Shown here one piece after another: positions 38,018 to 48,547 of a stretch of DNA of 64,000 nt (positions within the stretch are counted from its first letter, which is position 1; each line of letters begins with the position of its first letter). Both the position numbers and the translations under genes were made by a program. The stretch spans positions 7,815,501 to 7,879,500 of the forward strand of contig NC_135362.1 of the NCBI RefSeq assembly GCF_051622035.1, in the 5' to 3' direction. Under the pieces are notes generated by a model, which saw nothing but the letters and a program-made list of their open reading frames with translations, did not search any database and was not told where the DNA came from. The stretch is from Arctopsyche grandis (lineage: Eukaryota > Arthropoda > Insecta > Trichoptera > Hydropsychidae).

Positions 38018-39669
38018 TTTTTCTGTCGGGTGAGCATGGTCAGGATGGCATTTATCGACTCAATGGACTGTTCGATTTTGCTCATCCGATTTGAAAGGTC
38101 TTGGTTTTGATTTGGGTTCCAGCTGGTGTTGATGTTGGTTTGTTGGGTGGGTGGGGTTAGGGGAGGGAAATTTGTGTCTACGTGTCTGTATTGCGGTACG
38201 TTGGTCTTCTTTGGTTGGGGGTGGGAGGGGTTGGGGTTTCGGGGTTGACTGGAGTTCTTCCTGCTTTTGTTGTTGGGATTTGAAGGGCAGCCTCTGTAGC
38301 TGGAAACGTGAGGGCCTCTGCAGCTGGTGCAGGTTGGGGTGGAGGCTGTTGACGCACAGTCAGTGGTCAAATGGGGTCCTGCACATTTGATGCATAAGGG
38401 GGCGACATTGCAGTTGTAGGAGCCATGTCCAAAGCCTTGGCAGCGGTGGCACTGCGGTACAGTGTCACCACGACGAAGTGATTCGATGCGAACCAGTTGG
38501 CCGAAAATGCTGGAGAGGTTGAATAATTTCTTCCCCTCTTCGTCGCGTGTGGTCTCGACTGTGAACATGGGCATGTTGCGCTTGTCACGTCGTGATTTCA
38601 TGACGGTGGCTTTACTGGCTTTATAGCCAAGTTTGGCCAGCTCGGCGAGGACTTCCGATTCGGAGTAGTTGGGGTTAATGCCTCTAATGACTACTTTGAG
38701 CGGTTTGTCTTCCGTTAGAGGGTGGGCATAAAACTGAAATTGTTGCTCTTGGAGCAATTTCGTGATTTTACGGTAATCATCGATGGTGAGAGGGGAGATT
38801 TTTACTCTGTTTTCAGAGTAGACGGCCGTGAACTTGTAGTTATTTTGGTTGAGTTTCCTTTGAACTGCCTTGTAGTCCGATGGCAACCTAAGGAAGATTG
38901 GAGCAACCTTTGCTCTTTGGACATTTTGTGAAGGAGTGTCAGAGACGGTGTTTCCAGATGGGTGAGCGGGGCTTGTGGTTTGAGGGGGTGCACGAATTTG
39001 TGCTGTGCGAGGGGTTTGGGGCGTATTTGCCGACGGGGCGCTGGGGGCCGCTTGTTGGGTGGGCACGTCGCGAGTTGGACGCTTTTGTGTAACATTCCTG
39101 TTACGGATTATGCCAACCGGGAATAAGTAGTCTTCCGGTTGTGGTGCCGGGGTTTTTGTAAGTGCGGGTACAGCTGCTGATGCAGGTGGGGACTTGGCAG
39201 TGGCGGTAACCTCCATTTTGTTGGAGTTGGATTCGGAATCGAAATCGGGGTCGGAGTCGAGTTCCGCGAGTGGCGCGTATCTGTTGCTATTGTGTGGGGG
39301 CGACTGTGGTTGTGTGCGTGTGGTGTTGGGCGGGCTTACCATTCTACGCTTACCGTTTTTTTTTTTAGGTGACGTCTGGGGGGATGTGGCCATGTCCTTC
39401 GTGGTCATCATCGACTGGGACTGCGTCATGTTTGACGCAAGGTTTCCCAGTTGGGCGGAGTGGGCTGCTTGGTCAGCAGCTCGTTGGGCTGCGTGAGTCG
39501 CGAGAATCGACTCGATGGTCTTTTTGAGGGAAGCGTTTTCTTCCTTCACGGTTCGAAACGCCTCCAATAGTTCACTGAAGTCGTCTCTAGTGATTGTTTG
39601 TTTTTGTTTTTGTGTTTGTGTATTAGTGTCCTTGTCACTACGACTATCACGTTGTGGTGGGTTACCCAT
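38014..39669 (-). CDS. LINE ORF1: gag-like RNA-binding protein with zinc knuckles
   Basis: 551 aa. A coiled-coil-like, charged N-terminus (LLEAFRTVKEENASLKKT) and a Pro/Thr-rich linker precede a PRE_C2HC-type region (PLKVVIRGINPNYSESEVLA) and three CCHC-type knuckles: CHRCQGFGHGSYNC, CIKCAGPHLTTDC and CTSCRGPHVSSYRGC. ORF1 proteins of Jockey-type LINEs bind the element RNA and localise the particle. The start is the first ATG (MGNPPQRDSRSDKD). A second coiled-coil-like segment (LSNRMSKIEQSIESINAIL) is at the C-terminus. Confidence 0.9.
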   Translation of the reverse strand: MGNPPQRDSRSDKDTNTQTQKQKQTITRDDFSELLEAFRTVKEENASLKKTIESILATHAAQRAADQAAHSAQLGNLASNMTQSQSMMTTKDMATSPQTSPKKKNGKRRMVSPPNTTRTQPQSPPHNSNRYAPLAELDSDPDFDSESNSNKMEVTATAKSPPASAAVPALTKTPAPQPEDYLFPVGIIRNRNVTQKRPTRDVPTQQAAPSAPSANTPQTPRTAQIRAPPQTTSPAHPSGNTVSDTPSQNVQRAKVAPIFLRLPSDYKAVQRKLNQNNYKFTAVYSENRVKISPLTIDDYRKITKLLQEQQFQFYAHPLTEDKPLKVVIRGINPNYSESEVLAELAKLGYKASKATVMKSRRDKRNMPMFTVETTRDEEGKKLFNLSSIFGQLVRIESLRRGDTVPQCHRCQGFGHGSYNCNVAPLCIKCAGPHLTTDCASTASTPTCTSCRGPHVSSYRGCPSNPNNKSRKNSSQPRNPNPSHPQPKKTNVPQYRHVDTNFPPLTPPTQQTNINTSWNPNQNQDLSNRMSKIEQSIESINAILTMLTRQKK

Positions 39670-40348
39670 CTTGTGGGTGGGTTTGTGGGTGGGTGGGTGT
39701 CACTGTCACTTGTCACTTGTCACTGTCACTATCACTGTGTTTTTTTTTGTTACTGTTGTTAGGACAGCATCTCGTTCCCAGAGGGACACGTTCGAAGTAT
39801 CGAGTCGTAGTTACATCGCGGTTTCGGCGATGCAGCTGTTAACGACACAGCTGTGTGTAACGCGGGAAACGACAACTACAGCGCGGCTGACGCCGAGGCG
39901 GTTTGGGGTACGTCCGTGCACTGCGGGCGCTGGGCGCGGACTTTTTTTTGGCGTTGTTTGGGTTGTACCTCCTTTTATAGTGTTTTCGGAATGCTTGGTG
40001 GAAGTGGTTATTGACGCGTACGAAAGGAATTTTGTTTTCGTCGAGGCGTCGAATTTTCTGGAATGCTTGATGGAAGTGGTTATTGACGCGTACGAGAGGA
40101 ATTTTGTTTTCGTCGAGGCGTCGAATTTTCTGGAATGCTTGGCGCCTTTCCGCTCGATGTATTTTAATGGTGGCGGCGTGTTTCGACCGTTTTGGTTCCA
40201 CTCGACTGGTAGGGGCGTTCCGCCTGAGTTTAATATAATGACTGCAGGTGCATGTCGTCTGGGTTTCGGGAATGTAGTTTGTTGTTGCGGAATATTCTCG
40301 AAGGTTTCGATGACGATGACGACGACGAGATTCCTACAGACTCAACGG

Positions 40349-40558
40349 TGTTACGCGCACAAAAATTCACTCACGCGACAAAAACTCACAACAGTTATTT
40401 TGACAAATCTGCGGATTTTCAAAAGCATTTGTTTAGTTTGTAGTACCGGTAGTTCCAAAGGCTTGTTTTCGGTCAAATACTGATACCACCAGTATCGGCA
40501 CATTCGGTAATGCCCGTGAGCCAATTGTCACGTGATTGAAATTTTGTGCGCGTAACAC
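40349..40558. repeat. Short fold-back element beside the LTR element
   Basis: GGTGTTACGCGCACAAAAAT near 40348 is repeated inverted as TTTTGTGCGCGTAACACC near 40541. About 170 bp of unique sequence lies between. The young LTR element is inserted just outside the left arm. Confidence 0.6.
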
Positions 40559-40985
40559 CGCACGCACGCACGTACGGACGCACGCACACACACATTGAAA
40601 TCGAAATCGAAATCGCACGCACGCACGCACACACACACATCGAAATTGAAATCACACGCACGCACGCACACACACACATTGAAATCGCACGCACGCACGC
40701 ACGCACACACACACATCGAAATTGAAATCGCACGCACGCACGGACGGACGAACGCACGCATGCACGCATGGACGCACGCACACGCACACATCGAAATCAA
40801 AATCGCACGCATGCATGTACACACACACATCGAAATCGTAGCACGCACGCACGCCCGGATGCACGCACGCACACACATCAAAATCGTAGCACACACGCAC
40901 ACACGCACGGACGGACGCACGCACGCACGTACACACGCATGGATGCACGCACACACGCACGGATGGACGCACGCACGCACATCGA
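40558..40985. repeat. ACGC-rich minisatellite
   Basis: Runs of (ACGC)n, (AC)n and variants GACGGACG alternate with spacers of the form ATCGAAATTGAAATCG. All six frames are open in places but encode only Ala/Cys/Arg/Val or His/Thr/Arg low-complexity strings. I treat it as a non-coding satellite. Confidence 0.85.
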
Positions 40986-41094
40986 AATCAAAATGACAAC
41001 AAGTGACAAAAGTGTGTGTTTGTGGGGGGACGTAATTATTACAAGTTTATACAAGCTTACAAACTACATAATTGTCATGCGTGCCTCTATGGCA

Positions 41095-41235
41095 CCGTCC
41101 ACACACACGGTATTTACCGGCGAATTTACGATATTTTCCATATCCAGTTCCCATATTGCAGCCTGTGGTTGCTATTTAGGAACTGGTTATGGAAAATATC
41201 GTAAATATCGCCGGTAAATATCGTGTGTGTGGACG
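41095..41235. repeat. Hairpin MITE, copy 1 (GTCCACAC type)
   Basis: The arms CGTCCACACACACGGTATTT and its inverse meet at a loop containing CCTGTGGTTGCTATTTAGG. The loop is shared with the copy at 52343-52495, but the arms differ and remain self-complementary. Non-coding. Confidence 0.7.
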
Positions 41236-41361
41236 ATGCTTATGCATTGTATGGCTAGTCCGGCGCAATAAACATGTTTTATGTGACGACTGCAATTGCA
41301 GTCGTGTCCCACGAGCATACAAAAAAATGACTGCAATTGCAGTCGTGTCCACCAAAGTGTT

Positions 41362-41575
41362 AACACCCACATAGACATGTATGGTAAGATTTGTAAATTT
41401 GCAACATTTTTAAACAATTCAGCGAAATTCAGTACATGTGTACATATTAATCAACATTTTTTTGGAACCGTTTCAATGAAAATCAGATAAATTGGTAAAC
41501 TCTGATAGGAAACGATCGACCTGGAGTCACAAATCCAAGGTCTGGCCAGTAGAAACCGTTAGAAATGGTTAGATC
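41362..41575 (-). repeat. Left member of a near-identical inverted repeat pair
   Basis: These about 210 bp match 43318-43531 in inverted orientation with only a few differences. They include the SINE core (GAAACGGTTCC side) and the landmark AATCTTACCATACATGTC in the opposite sense. Next to it (41570-41611) is a 5' fragment of the family A LTR in minus orientation. Confidence 0.8.
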
Positions 41576-42000
41576 CTTTTACTCTAATCCTCCACCCACC
41601 TCTACGCAACAATACTAAAGAGAACTTGAGCGCCAAATATTTGTGTATTCGCGATTTTCATGGCAAAAATTGTCTTTGTGACCACCGCAATGTGACGAAT
41701 AATCCGAATACCTTCAATTGATTGATTGAGAGTTGTTGGGTGCCAGATGTTCCGTGATTGAGATTTTAGTGACGGGCGTATATATAATATATGCTTGCCA
41801 CCGTGAATAATCCGGCAGTGTATTTTTCAAAATGGCAACACCGAAGAGGCGTGCGGTCGCCCGATCGCCGAATGCAGCTGTCAAAACGCCGGTTTGTTGT
41901 GCACCGCTTTATCATTAAATGCAATGTCGCAATGTCATTAAATCGAAATCTATGTCAAGAATAGCGACCATTTCAGGTGTGAATAGCTGAATCCCGCGAC

Positions 42001-45000
42001 ATGTCGGTCCAAGAGAAGGTGGTGGTGGTGAAGCGGGCGCCCCTGGATCCGTGGAGCAAGCGGGAGCTGCTGTGGCTGGTGTGCGCCGTTTCGCGCAACG
42101 GAGACCAGAACTGGGTGTCGGTGTGCCGGGCGCTGCGGTCGCTGGCGGCTGAGGGCGCGCGCCCCCAGGACTGGTTCACGCAACGAACGTGCGCGGCGCA
42201 GTACGGCGCACTGCTCGAGCGCGCGGAGCCCCCGCGCAACCGCAAGAAGCGCGCCCACGACGGCGCGGCGCCCTCCCACACCCCGCCCCACCCCGCCAAC
42301 ACCGACACTCCGCTGCAGACCATCCTCAAGCGGCTGACCCAGGATCGGGTAGCCGAGTTGCAGAAGATTTTGTCCGAGGATAAACAAACTTATGATAAAA
42401 CCAAGGTCACTATACACTATACACCATACAGTATACACTCATTCTCATATCATATCATATACATATATAATATCGCTTCTGTGTGTCTGTGGGGCTCGGT
42501 GGTTGCGTTTATGTTTAGCACCGAGAGGCTACTGGGTTCAATCCCGTGCTAATCTTTAATACTGCTGGTCAGACTCGGATATTTGTGACTTCAAGTCGAT
42601 CGTTTCCTATCAGAGTTTGCCAATTTATCTGATTTCATTGTTTATTTATTTATTTATTTAACATATTAGCCACAGTGACATTACAGAGATCTCCAACGCG
42701 TCGCTGTGGCCAGTCATTCAGTAATAACAACATGATAACAGTAATAATAACTTATAATAATAACAATAGTAACACAACATCATTAAAATCATAAACAAAA
42801 GAAAAAACATAGATAAAGTAATAACAATCATTAATATTTATAATAGGCAAAATCAACCACTGGCATTTCTCAACAACCACTCAACCAGATTAGTATATTT
42901 TATATTGAAGAGGTCAATTTCACCAGAAATCCTGTTAAGCAGATATATCGCTCTAGATATAGGAGCCGTTGACAACATATTTGTGCGAGCCACAGGAGGA
43001 ACAAACAAATCGCGATTTCTCAAGTCTCTGAATTTACAAGGTGCATTAAACCTAAATTCCTTTAGAACCTGAGGATTGTGTTGAAACGGTTCCTCCATCA
43101 AATTGGCAAAAATCATCCTACCCGCTGTCATAAATATCTGAATTGAATGTGCAATATGTAAAAATTTATGTACAAGTCTTTGATGTCTCTGTAGATTAAT
43201 TAATTGTTAATTTCGTGTGTTCTTCAGCTTCTCGAAATACAGCGATTGATGTAATAAAAATGCTGCAATGTTTGTAATTAATGGGATCTGCCTGTTAGAC
43301 CTTCCTGGTGTAGATCTAACCATTTCTAACGGTTTCTACTGGCCAGACCTTGGATTCGTGACTCCAGGTCGATCGTTTCCTATCAGAGTTTACCAATTTA
43401 TCTGATTTTCATTGAAACGGTTCCAAAAAAATGTTGATTAATATGTACACATGTACTGAATTTCGCCGAATTGTTTAAAAATGTTGCAAATTTACAAATC
43501 TTACCATACATGTCTATGTGGGTGTTAATTGATATGTATTTACTTTGTATAATACTGTTGCGTAGGGGTGGGTGGAGGATCCAAGTAAAAGGCCAATAGT
43601 CGTATCACAGCATTTATTGATGATTAAGGAGATACACGCACTGTCACACTGCCACACTGCTCAGTCCAGAATGACATGATATCGCCTACGTACCGCCTTA
43701 TAAGGGGTAAATCTCTCAGAACGTCTAATCTGTTTACCTACTGTATAGTCACGTATTCGGATATGTATTCCCACGGTATGAGAAGTGCAATCATTGTTTA
43801 GCTTTCATGCACTTAGCTTGTCGCTAATCCTTAAAACCACTTACACCGGTCTCTCAGGACGCTACCCGGCCTAATCCGATCGCAATTACTCGGCGGCTCT
43901 TTTTAGTATACGTAACAATACTTATATCAAATATACAATGTTTCTGGCCAGGAAGCCACATTGGGGTAACCTGTTAGGCTTTCATGGTATAGATTAAAAT
44001 AAATCTATATATGTATATATATATAATGTCAGATATTATCTTTTTAAAAATATTTACACTTACATGTTATTATTTTGGATGTATCATTCTAGGCAGAGAT
44101 TTGATTAACTTGTATTTCAAAACACCTTACACTTTTAGTAGTGCTAAATTTTGTTCAGTATATGTTTTATGTTTTAACTTGGCTAGTGTCTGATTTTTTA
44201 GGATGAAGTTAAAGAACTGTTGAATAATCCAAGCGATTCACGTGTCAGAGCGATGGCAGCCGCTTTAGAAACTCACCAACGACTTCGTCAACGCGAACTA
44301 GCCAAACAGACTCAGTGGCTACGTGAACGCGAAGATCGTAAATCAGAAAATAGTTGGCGACGTCCAGAATCTGATATACCGCACTCCTCACCCCTGCTTA
44401 CATCTTTACTACAAAGTTCAGTACCTGTAAATCAAATCACCCCAACAGGTAGCATAAAGTTTTCCATTTTACTTAATATATGTATGTATGTATGTACTTA
44501 CAAAGGCAATATATTCCTCAATTCGTATTTTTTATATTTACTTTTAGAACATATACCGCCGACTATTCCGACGATTCCTATTTTGATTGACAAAGTAGTG
44601 CCAGAAATACCTGTGACTACAGACGATTCTCAATCACTGTCTACCAATAAGATTCCAAACCATGGATTGCAAAAACTGGAACAGAGCAAATCGGAACGGT
44701 TAAAAATTGAACAGATCAAATCGGAACTGCAAAAAATTGAACAAAGCTTCATCGCCAATTCCAATACAGATTCGGATTCTGTATTAAATATCTTGCCCCA
44801 GTTGCACTCTGTTTCGTCAACTGAACTACCGATCATTAAAGATCCACCCGCGACGGAATCAAAATCTTCCGAGAAAATTGAAATCGATGATATTGAAATA
44901 AAGGCCGAGGACGTTTATGCTTTCTCGGATATAGATCTGGATATTCCACCCGTGTCGTCGATTCACAAATCTTCTATCGGTAGGACTTTGCACTCTGATA

Positions 45001-47945
45001 AAAATCTATTCAATAAGCGCGAGCTTACGTCGAGTATTTCTGGTGTAGAAGACGTGCAATCTACGGAACAAGATGATTTACCCGGTTCAAATGAATCTGT
45101 GCCCACGGACAACTTGTCTGATATTTCACCTTCAGATATGACAATAGCGGCTGATCCAGATGAAATGCCCAAACCTACCATCGACACAAACACCGTGTGT
45201 GATGTTTCATCTCAAGAACAAATTGTCCCTGATGCGTTTGATAGGTTTTGTTTTATGGCTTATTTGATTTTTCGTTTAATTTAAAATTTTTCTGACTTGA
45301 ATTTCTTTATCGTAGCAAAAGTTCAGAAAAGAGTGCCGATACAAGTATCAAAGCTATCATTGCGGCTGAAATTGCACTGGAGATTAAAACGGAGGAAGCA
45401 AACACTCCTGCTGTGGTAAATCCCGAAGAAGAAGATAGTGATAGTGAAATGAACCAAAGTGTTTCAGAATTGAAGAAGGATTTGGACGCTAAAAAGAATC
45501 AAGACAGTGTCGACGAAAACCCCGAGCCAATTATATCCGATACAAAGGAAAATGTTACTGTCGATGTGCCCGAAATTCCCCAAGAAACGGTCCGAATAAC
45601 ATTTGTGAATATTTTTATTTATGTAATTTTTGATTCTCATTTATTGTGTCTTTATAGAGTACATCGGAAGATTTACCGGCAACGGAAATTGTGGATGTCG
45701 TTAAAACTGTGGAACAATTGGCCGAAGAGTCACATTCGGAAATGTATGATGACGCTCCAATGGAAGTCGTGAGAGAAGACAAGCCGGGTAAAAAGAGGGA
45801 TTACTCTAGGAAAAAGACCGAGAAAGAAGAGCGTCCCAGTCCTATTAGAGAAATTGAAAGTATTCCCGTCAAATCAGAATTTAACGATGAAATTGGATCT
45901 GATAATTCTCAAGAGTCTTCCGACAAAAAGTTGCTCAGTAGAAAACTTAAATCTGAATGTAAGTTTATTTATTACTTTATCTATGTACGTAGTAACAATA
46001 GATGAAGTTTTGTGATCATGCGAAAATTTGAACTCGAGATTTTGACTGCTTCGAACTCGGAATCGATCACTGATCACGTTTTCATGATCTAGAAAAAATG
46101 TGTGTGTGTATTTTGGGGATTTTTTGAACACCGTTAGTCCTGTCGAACTGAAACTTAGTATCGGTTACTAAAATTCTTATCGACACAACGTAAATTTTTT
46201 AGTTGACTGGAAATGGTACCTCCCCTTATAGGTGTCCTCTTTTTTTTTAATTTTTGAATTAAATTATCTCCAAAACCGCTAATCAAATCAGACTTAATTT
46301 TTTTTACATGTAATAGAAATTATAAATTTTATACTCTAATATTTTTTGAATATTTTTACCTGAACCAGAAGTGGTAGTTTTACTCTGGAGAATCAATGTT
46401 TTTTTTATGTTTTTCTCAGAAACCTTTTGGTTTATTGAACTGAAATTTCATATGTAGAAGTTGATGCTAAATACCAAGTTATGTATAAAATTTGGTAAGC
46501 ATCCGTCAACCGGAAGTGGCAGTTTACTCTTGTTCGATTTTTCTTCCACTATTTTTTTCGACCCCTTAAACATGTCTGCTCTTCACGAAAAAATTCAAAT
46601 ATAATTCTTGTATCAATGTGATGAAAGTAAAAAAAAAATCACTAGATTTAATAAACCGGAAGTGGGATTATTTCCTCTTAGAAAAGTCAAAAATGTTGTG
46701 ACCACGATTCATTCCACACCTCTGAACGTATCAAGCTGAAAATTTATATTTGTATTCTTTATGTACTAACTTAGAGCTGATTAGGTTTTGGTCAGAAATA
46801 GTATACCCGAAGTAGTATTTTTTTTTTAAACAGTATTTCATTATTTTATTATGACCTTTTAAATTATTTTTATTTTCTTGATATTTAATGCGTATAATAA
46901 TTATAGTGATTTTAAGTTATAAAAAAATTTTGTACAAAATCCAACAACGGGAAGTAGAATTTTATCTTGTGTAAGTTTCCCTACATTTACGCTCAATTTG
47001 TATCGAAAATGCTCTCATAACCGGCATGTGTGAACGTGTATGTATGTTTAATTATCGAATTTTGTTTTCTGACCTGTTATATTCCTCAAATACATAGATA
47101 ATGTCACGGGTTGGTCGCATCTGAATTGTTTTTTAGAATGTATATGAAAAGATAATGTTTTAATATACGTACGACTCTTATCTTTCAGTGAGCGGTTCAC
47201 GTTCTGAAAGTCCAGCTACACCAGTTGACTCTTTGCCGAATAGTCCAGCACCAGCTACACCACCGTCGAATTCGTCTCACAATACATCTCATAGCACGTC
47301 AGAGCAAGACAAAGATTATAGAATTTGGAAAAAATCCGTCAGTTTGGCGTTAAATAGGTATGCAATTAATTTCTCCGAAAACTATTTACATATATATGTA
47401 TAATAAAATGTATGTTATCATTATTGCTTCTTTTAACAGATTATGTGCGTTGAAATATGCTTCACTATTTCTTCGTCCTATCACCGATGAACAAGCTCCC
47501 GGCTATAGTCAAGCAATAAAAAAACCCATGGATCTTTCGACTATTCGTCGCAATATTGATTTGGGCGTTATAAAGTATGTAATTTGTTCGCTTAAGCAGA
47601 GATTGTTCTTTGTATTCTATCGGCTTTCTCATTGCTTCCTGTGTTTGTAGAACGACACAAGAATTTCACCGGGACGTGTTGCTGATGTTGACAAACGCTC
47701 TAATGTACAACAGAACTGATCATCGGGTGTATACTATGGCCCAGGATACGATTCGAGAAGCAATATCGGAAATCAATCTATTGCTGCAAGCGCAGGCACA
47801 TGCAGCTGCTCAAACTCCGACCCTTTCTCGTCTCACTAGACCTCCTCGTCCCGCTTCTAGATCTGCTGGTACACCGCTGAAGCGTAAGAGGGGTGGAGGC
47901 AGCGATACACCCACTAGCAAAAAACGACGTGTCGATGAAAATTGA
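42001..47945 (+). CDS. BRD8: Bromodomain-containing protein 8 (Tip60/NuA4 complex)
   Basis: Eight exons: 42001-42405, 44202-44448, 44548-45244, 45316-45604, 45658-45958, 47189-47357, 47440-47574, 47651-47945, giving 2538 nt, 845 aa. The N-terminus (about 1-85) matches BRD8: PWSKRELLWL, GDQNWVSVCRALRSLA and DWFTQRTCAAQY, a SANT-like fold. Then comes a charged helical segment (DSRVRAMAAALETHQRLRQR), a long acidic, low-complexity middle, and one bromodomain at roughly 680-790 (IWKKSVSLALNRLCALKYAS, QAPGYSQAIKKPMDLSTIRR, NALMYNRTDHRVY). BRD8 is the acetyl-lysine reader of the NuA4/Tip60 acetyltransferase and H2A.Z exchange complex. The C-terminal KRKRGGG...KKRR region suggests a nuclear signal. 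Exon 1 is strikingly GC-rich. The exon 4 end is uncertain (45589 or 45604, both in frame). Confidence 0.93.
42484..43320 (+). mobile_element. tRNA-derived SINE interrupted by a LINE 3' end
   Basis: The head (CTCGGTGGTTGCG, B box GGGTTCAATCCC near 42534) and core run to about 42642, then resume at about 43080 (TTGAAACGGTTCC) and end with the tail CCTTCCTGGTGTAG. The interruption is a LINE fragment, 42643-43078. In BRD8 intron 1. Confidence 0.7.
42643..43078 (-). mobile_element. 5'-truncated LINE fragment inside a SINE
   Basis: The minus-strand reading NPQVLKEFRFNAPCKFRDLR, then LFVPPVARTNMLSTAPISRA and YTNLVEWLLRNAS resembles the C-terminal end of insect LINE reverse transcriptases (FVPRHRT..., P..R.....N). 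It ends in a TAAA-type tail, visible as TTTATTTATTTATTTA at 42642. The flanking SINE has a short duplication (ATTG) at the junctions. Confidence 0.6.
43318..43531 (+). repeat. Right member of the near-identical inverted repeat pair
   Basis: Partner of 41362-41575. Together they bracket 1.74 kb with the BRD8 promoter, first coding exon and the start of intron 1. It runs directly up to a family A solo LTR. Confidence 0.8.
43556..43917 (+). mobile_element. Solo LTR, family A
   Basis: 362 bp from TGTTGCGTAG to CGTAACA, flanked by ATAC (43552-43555 and 43918-43921). In BRD8 intron 1, sense to the gene. A non-coding fossil. Confidence 0.82.
46020..47150. repeat. Degenerate tandem array with CCGGAAGT-like cores
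   Basis: BRD8 intron 5 contains six or so diverged units of about 130-170 bp, each with a segment like CCGGAAGTGGTAGTTTACTC followed by TTT-rich sequence and an AAACCGCTAATC-type stretch. Cores are seen near 46207, 46370, 46510, 46660, 46808 and 46947. No coding region. Confidence 0.6.
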
Positions 47946-47983
47946 ATTTATTGTAAACATTTAGATTTTAGGAATAGTATTTA

Positions 47984-47989
47984 AATAAA
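47984..47989 (+). terminator. Polyadenylation signal of BRD8
   Basis: AATAAA 39 bases after the stop codon, followed by a TGT-rich stretch. Confidence 0.7.
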
Positions 47990-48482
47990 TCTTATTTTTA
48001 TAGTGTCTATGTTGACTTTTATTTCTGTTAATGCTTGTGTGATTTTTGAAGAAGCTTACTGATTACAATTTTTTACTGACTTCTATGCCATGAATTAAAT
48101 TAATACACAGCTAAAATATATAGAATTCCCTTATTATTCGTGGGGGTCAGTTCCTTGGAATGTCGTGTTGATAGCGGGGCTGTGGAGTCACAGATTCGTA
48201 GCATTTGAAGCGAAGTCGGATTGGTAAAAAATCAACCGACTCGGACTCTTTAATTAATAGTATTATGGTATTTATTTTATTTTTTATTTAATTTACACCA
48301 AGAAGGCCTAACAGGTAAACCCAATGCGCCTTCCTGGCTAAAGACAATTATATAAACATATATGTACACCATTCAAATATACACAAATACTTCCACATAT
48401 ACACATTCATACATACATAAATATAAAAATACACATATATACATATACATACATACACACCTACACATATATATATTCACAT

Positions 48483-48547
<65 letters not shown>

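Larger units (their letters stand above)
35011..39949 (-). mobile_element. Full-length Jockey-like LINE
   Basis: A 4.9-kb non-LTR element on the minus strand, inserted in the LTR of the 33162 element. A 7-8 bp duplication (T)GGCGTTG flanks it (35004-35010 and 39950-39956). The 5' UTR is about 39949-39670, ORF1 39669-38014, ORF2 38017-35324, the 3' UTR to 35011. The 3' end is not poly(A) but a (CTA)n run, seen as TAGTAGTAGTAGTAG on the plus strand. Both frames are open, so the copy may still be competent. Confidence 0.9.
33162..40338 (-). mobile_element. Young non-autonomous LTR retrotransposon (TRIM/LARD-like), split by a LINE
   Basis: Two direct LTRs begin TGTAGG and end CCTACA. The 3' LTR is 33162-33878 (717 bp). 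The 5' LTR is 34676-35010 plus 39957-40338, again 717 bp once the LINE and its duplication are removed. They appear nearly identical, so the insertion is recent. A 4-bp duplication GACT (33158-33161, 40339-40342) fits a Gypsy-type integrase. Next to the 5' LTR on the minus strand is a primer-site-like TTGGTGACCCCGACGTGAT. The interior (33879-34675) is only about 800 bp, with no gag or pol, and is largely an 85-bp tandem repeat. It depends on another element for movement and looks structurally whole apart from the LINE insert. Confidence 0.85.

Noticed and set aside
40473-40996. Long overlapping frames on both strands, rich in Cys/Arg/Ala/Val or His/Thr/Arg
   Set aside because: They are the translation of the ACGC/AC minisatellite in several frames at once; no start context, domain or codon bias supports a gene.
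45589-45604. Alternative ends of BRD8 exon 4
   Set aside because: Both GTCCGA (after 45589) and GTGAAT (after 45604) keep the frame. I kept the latter as the better donor and only noted the alternative.
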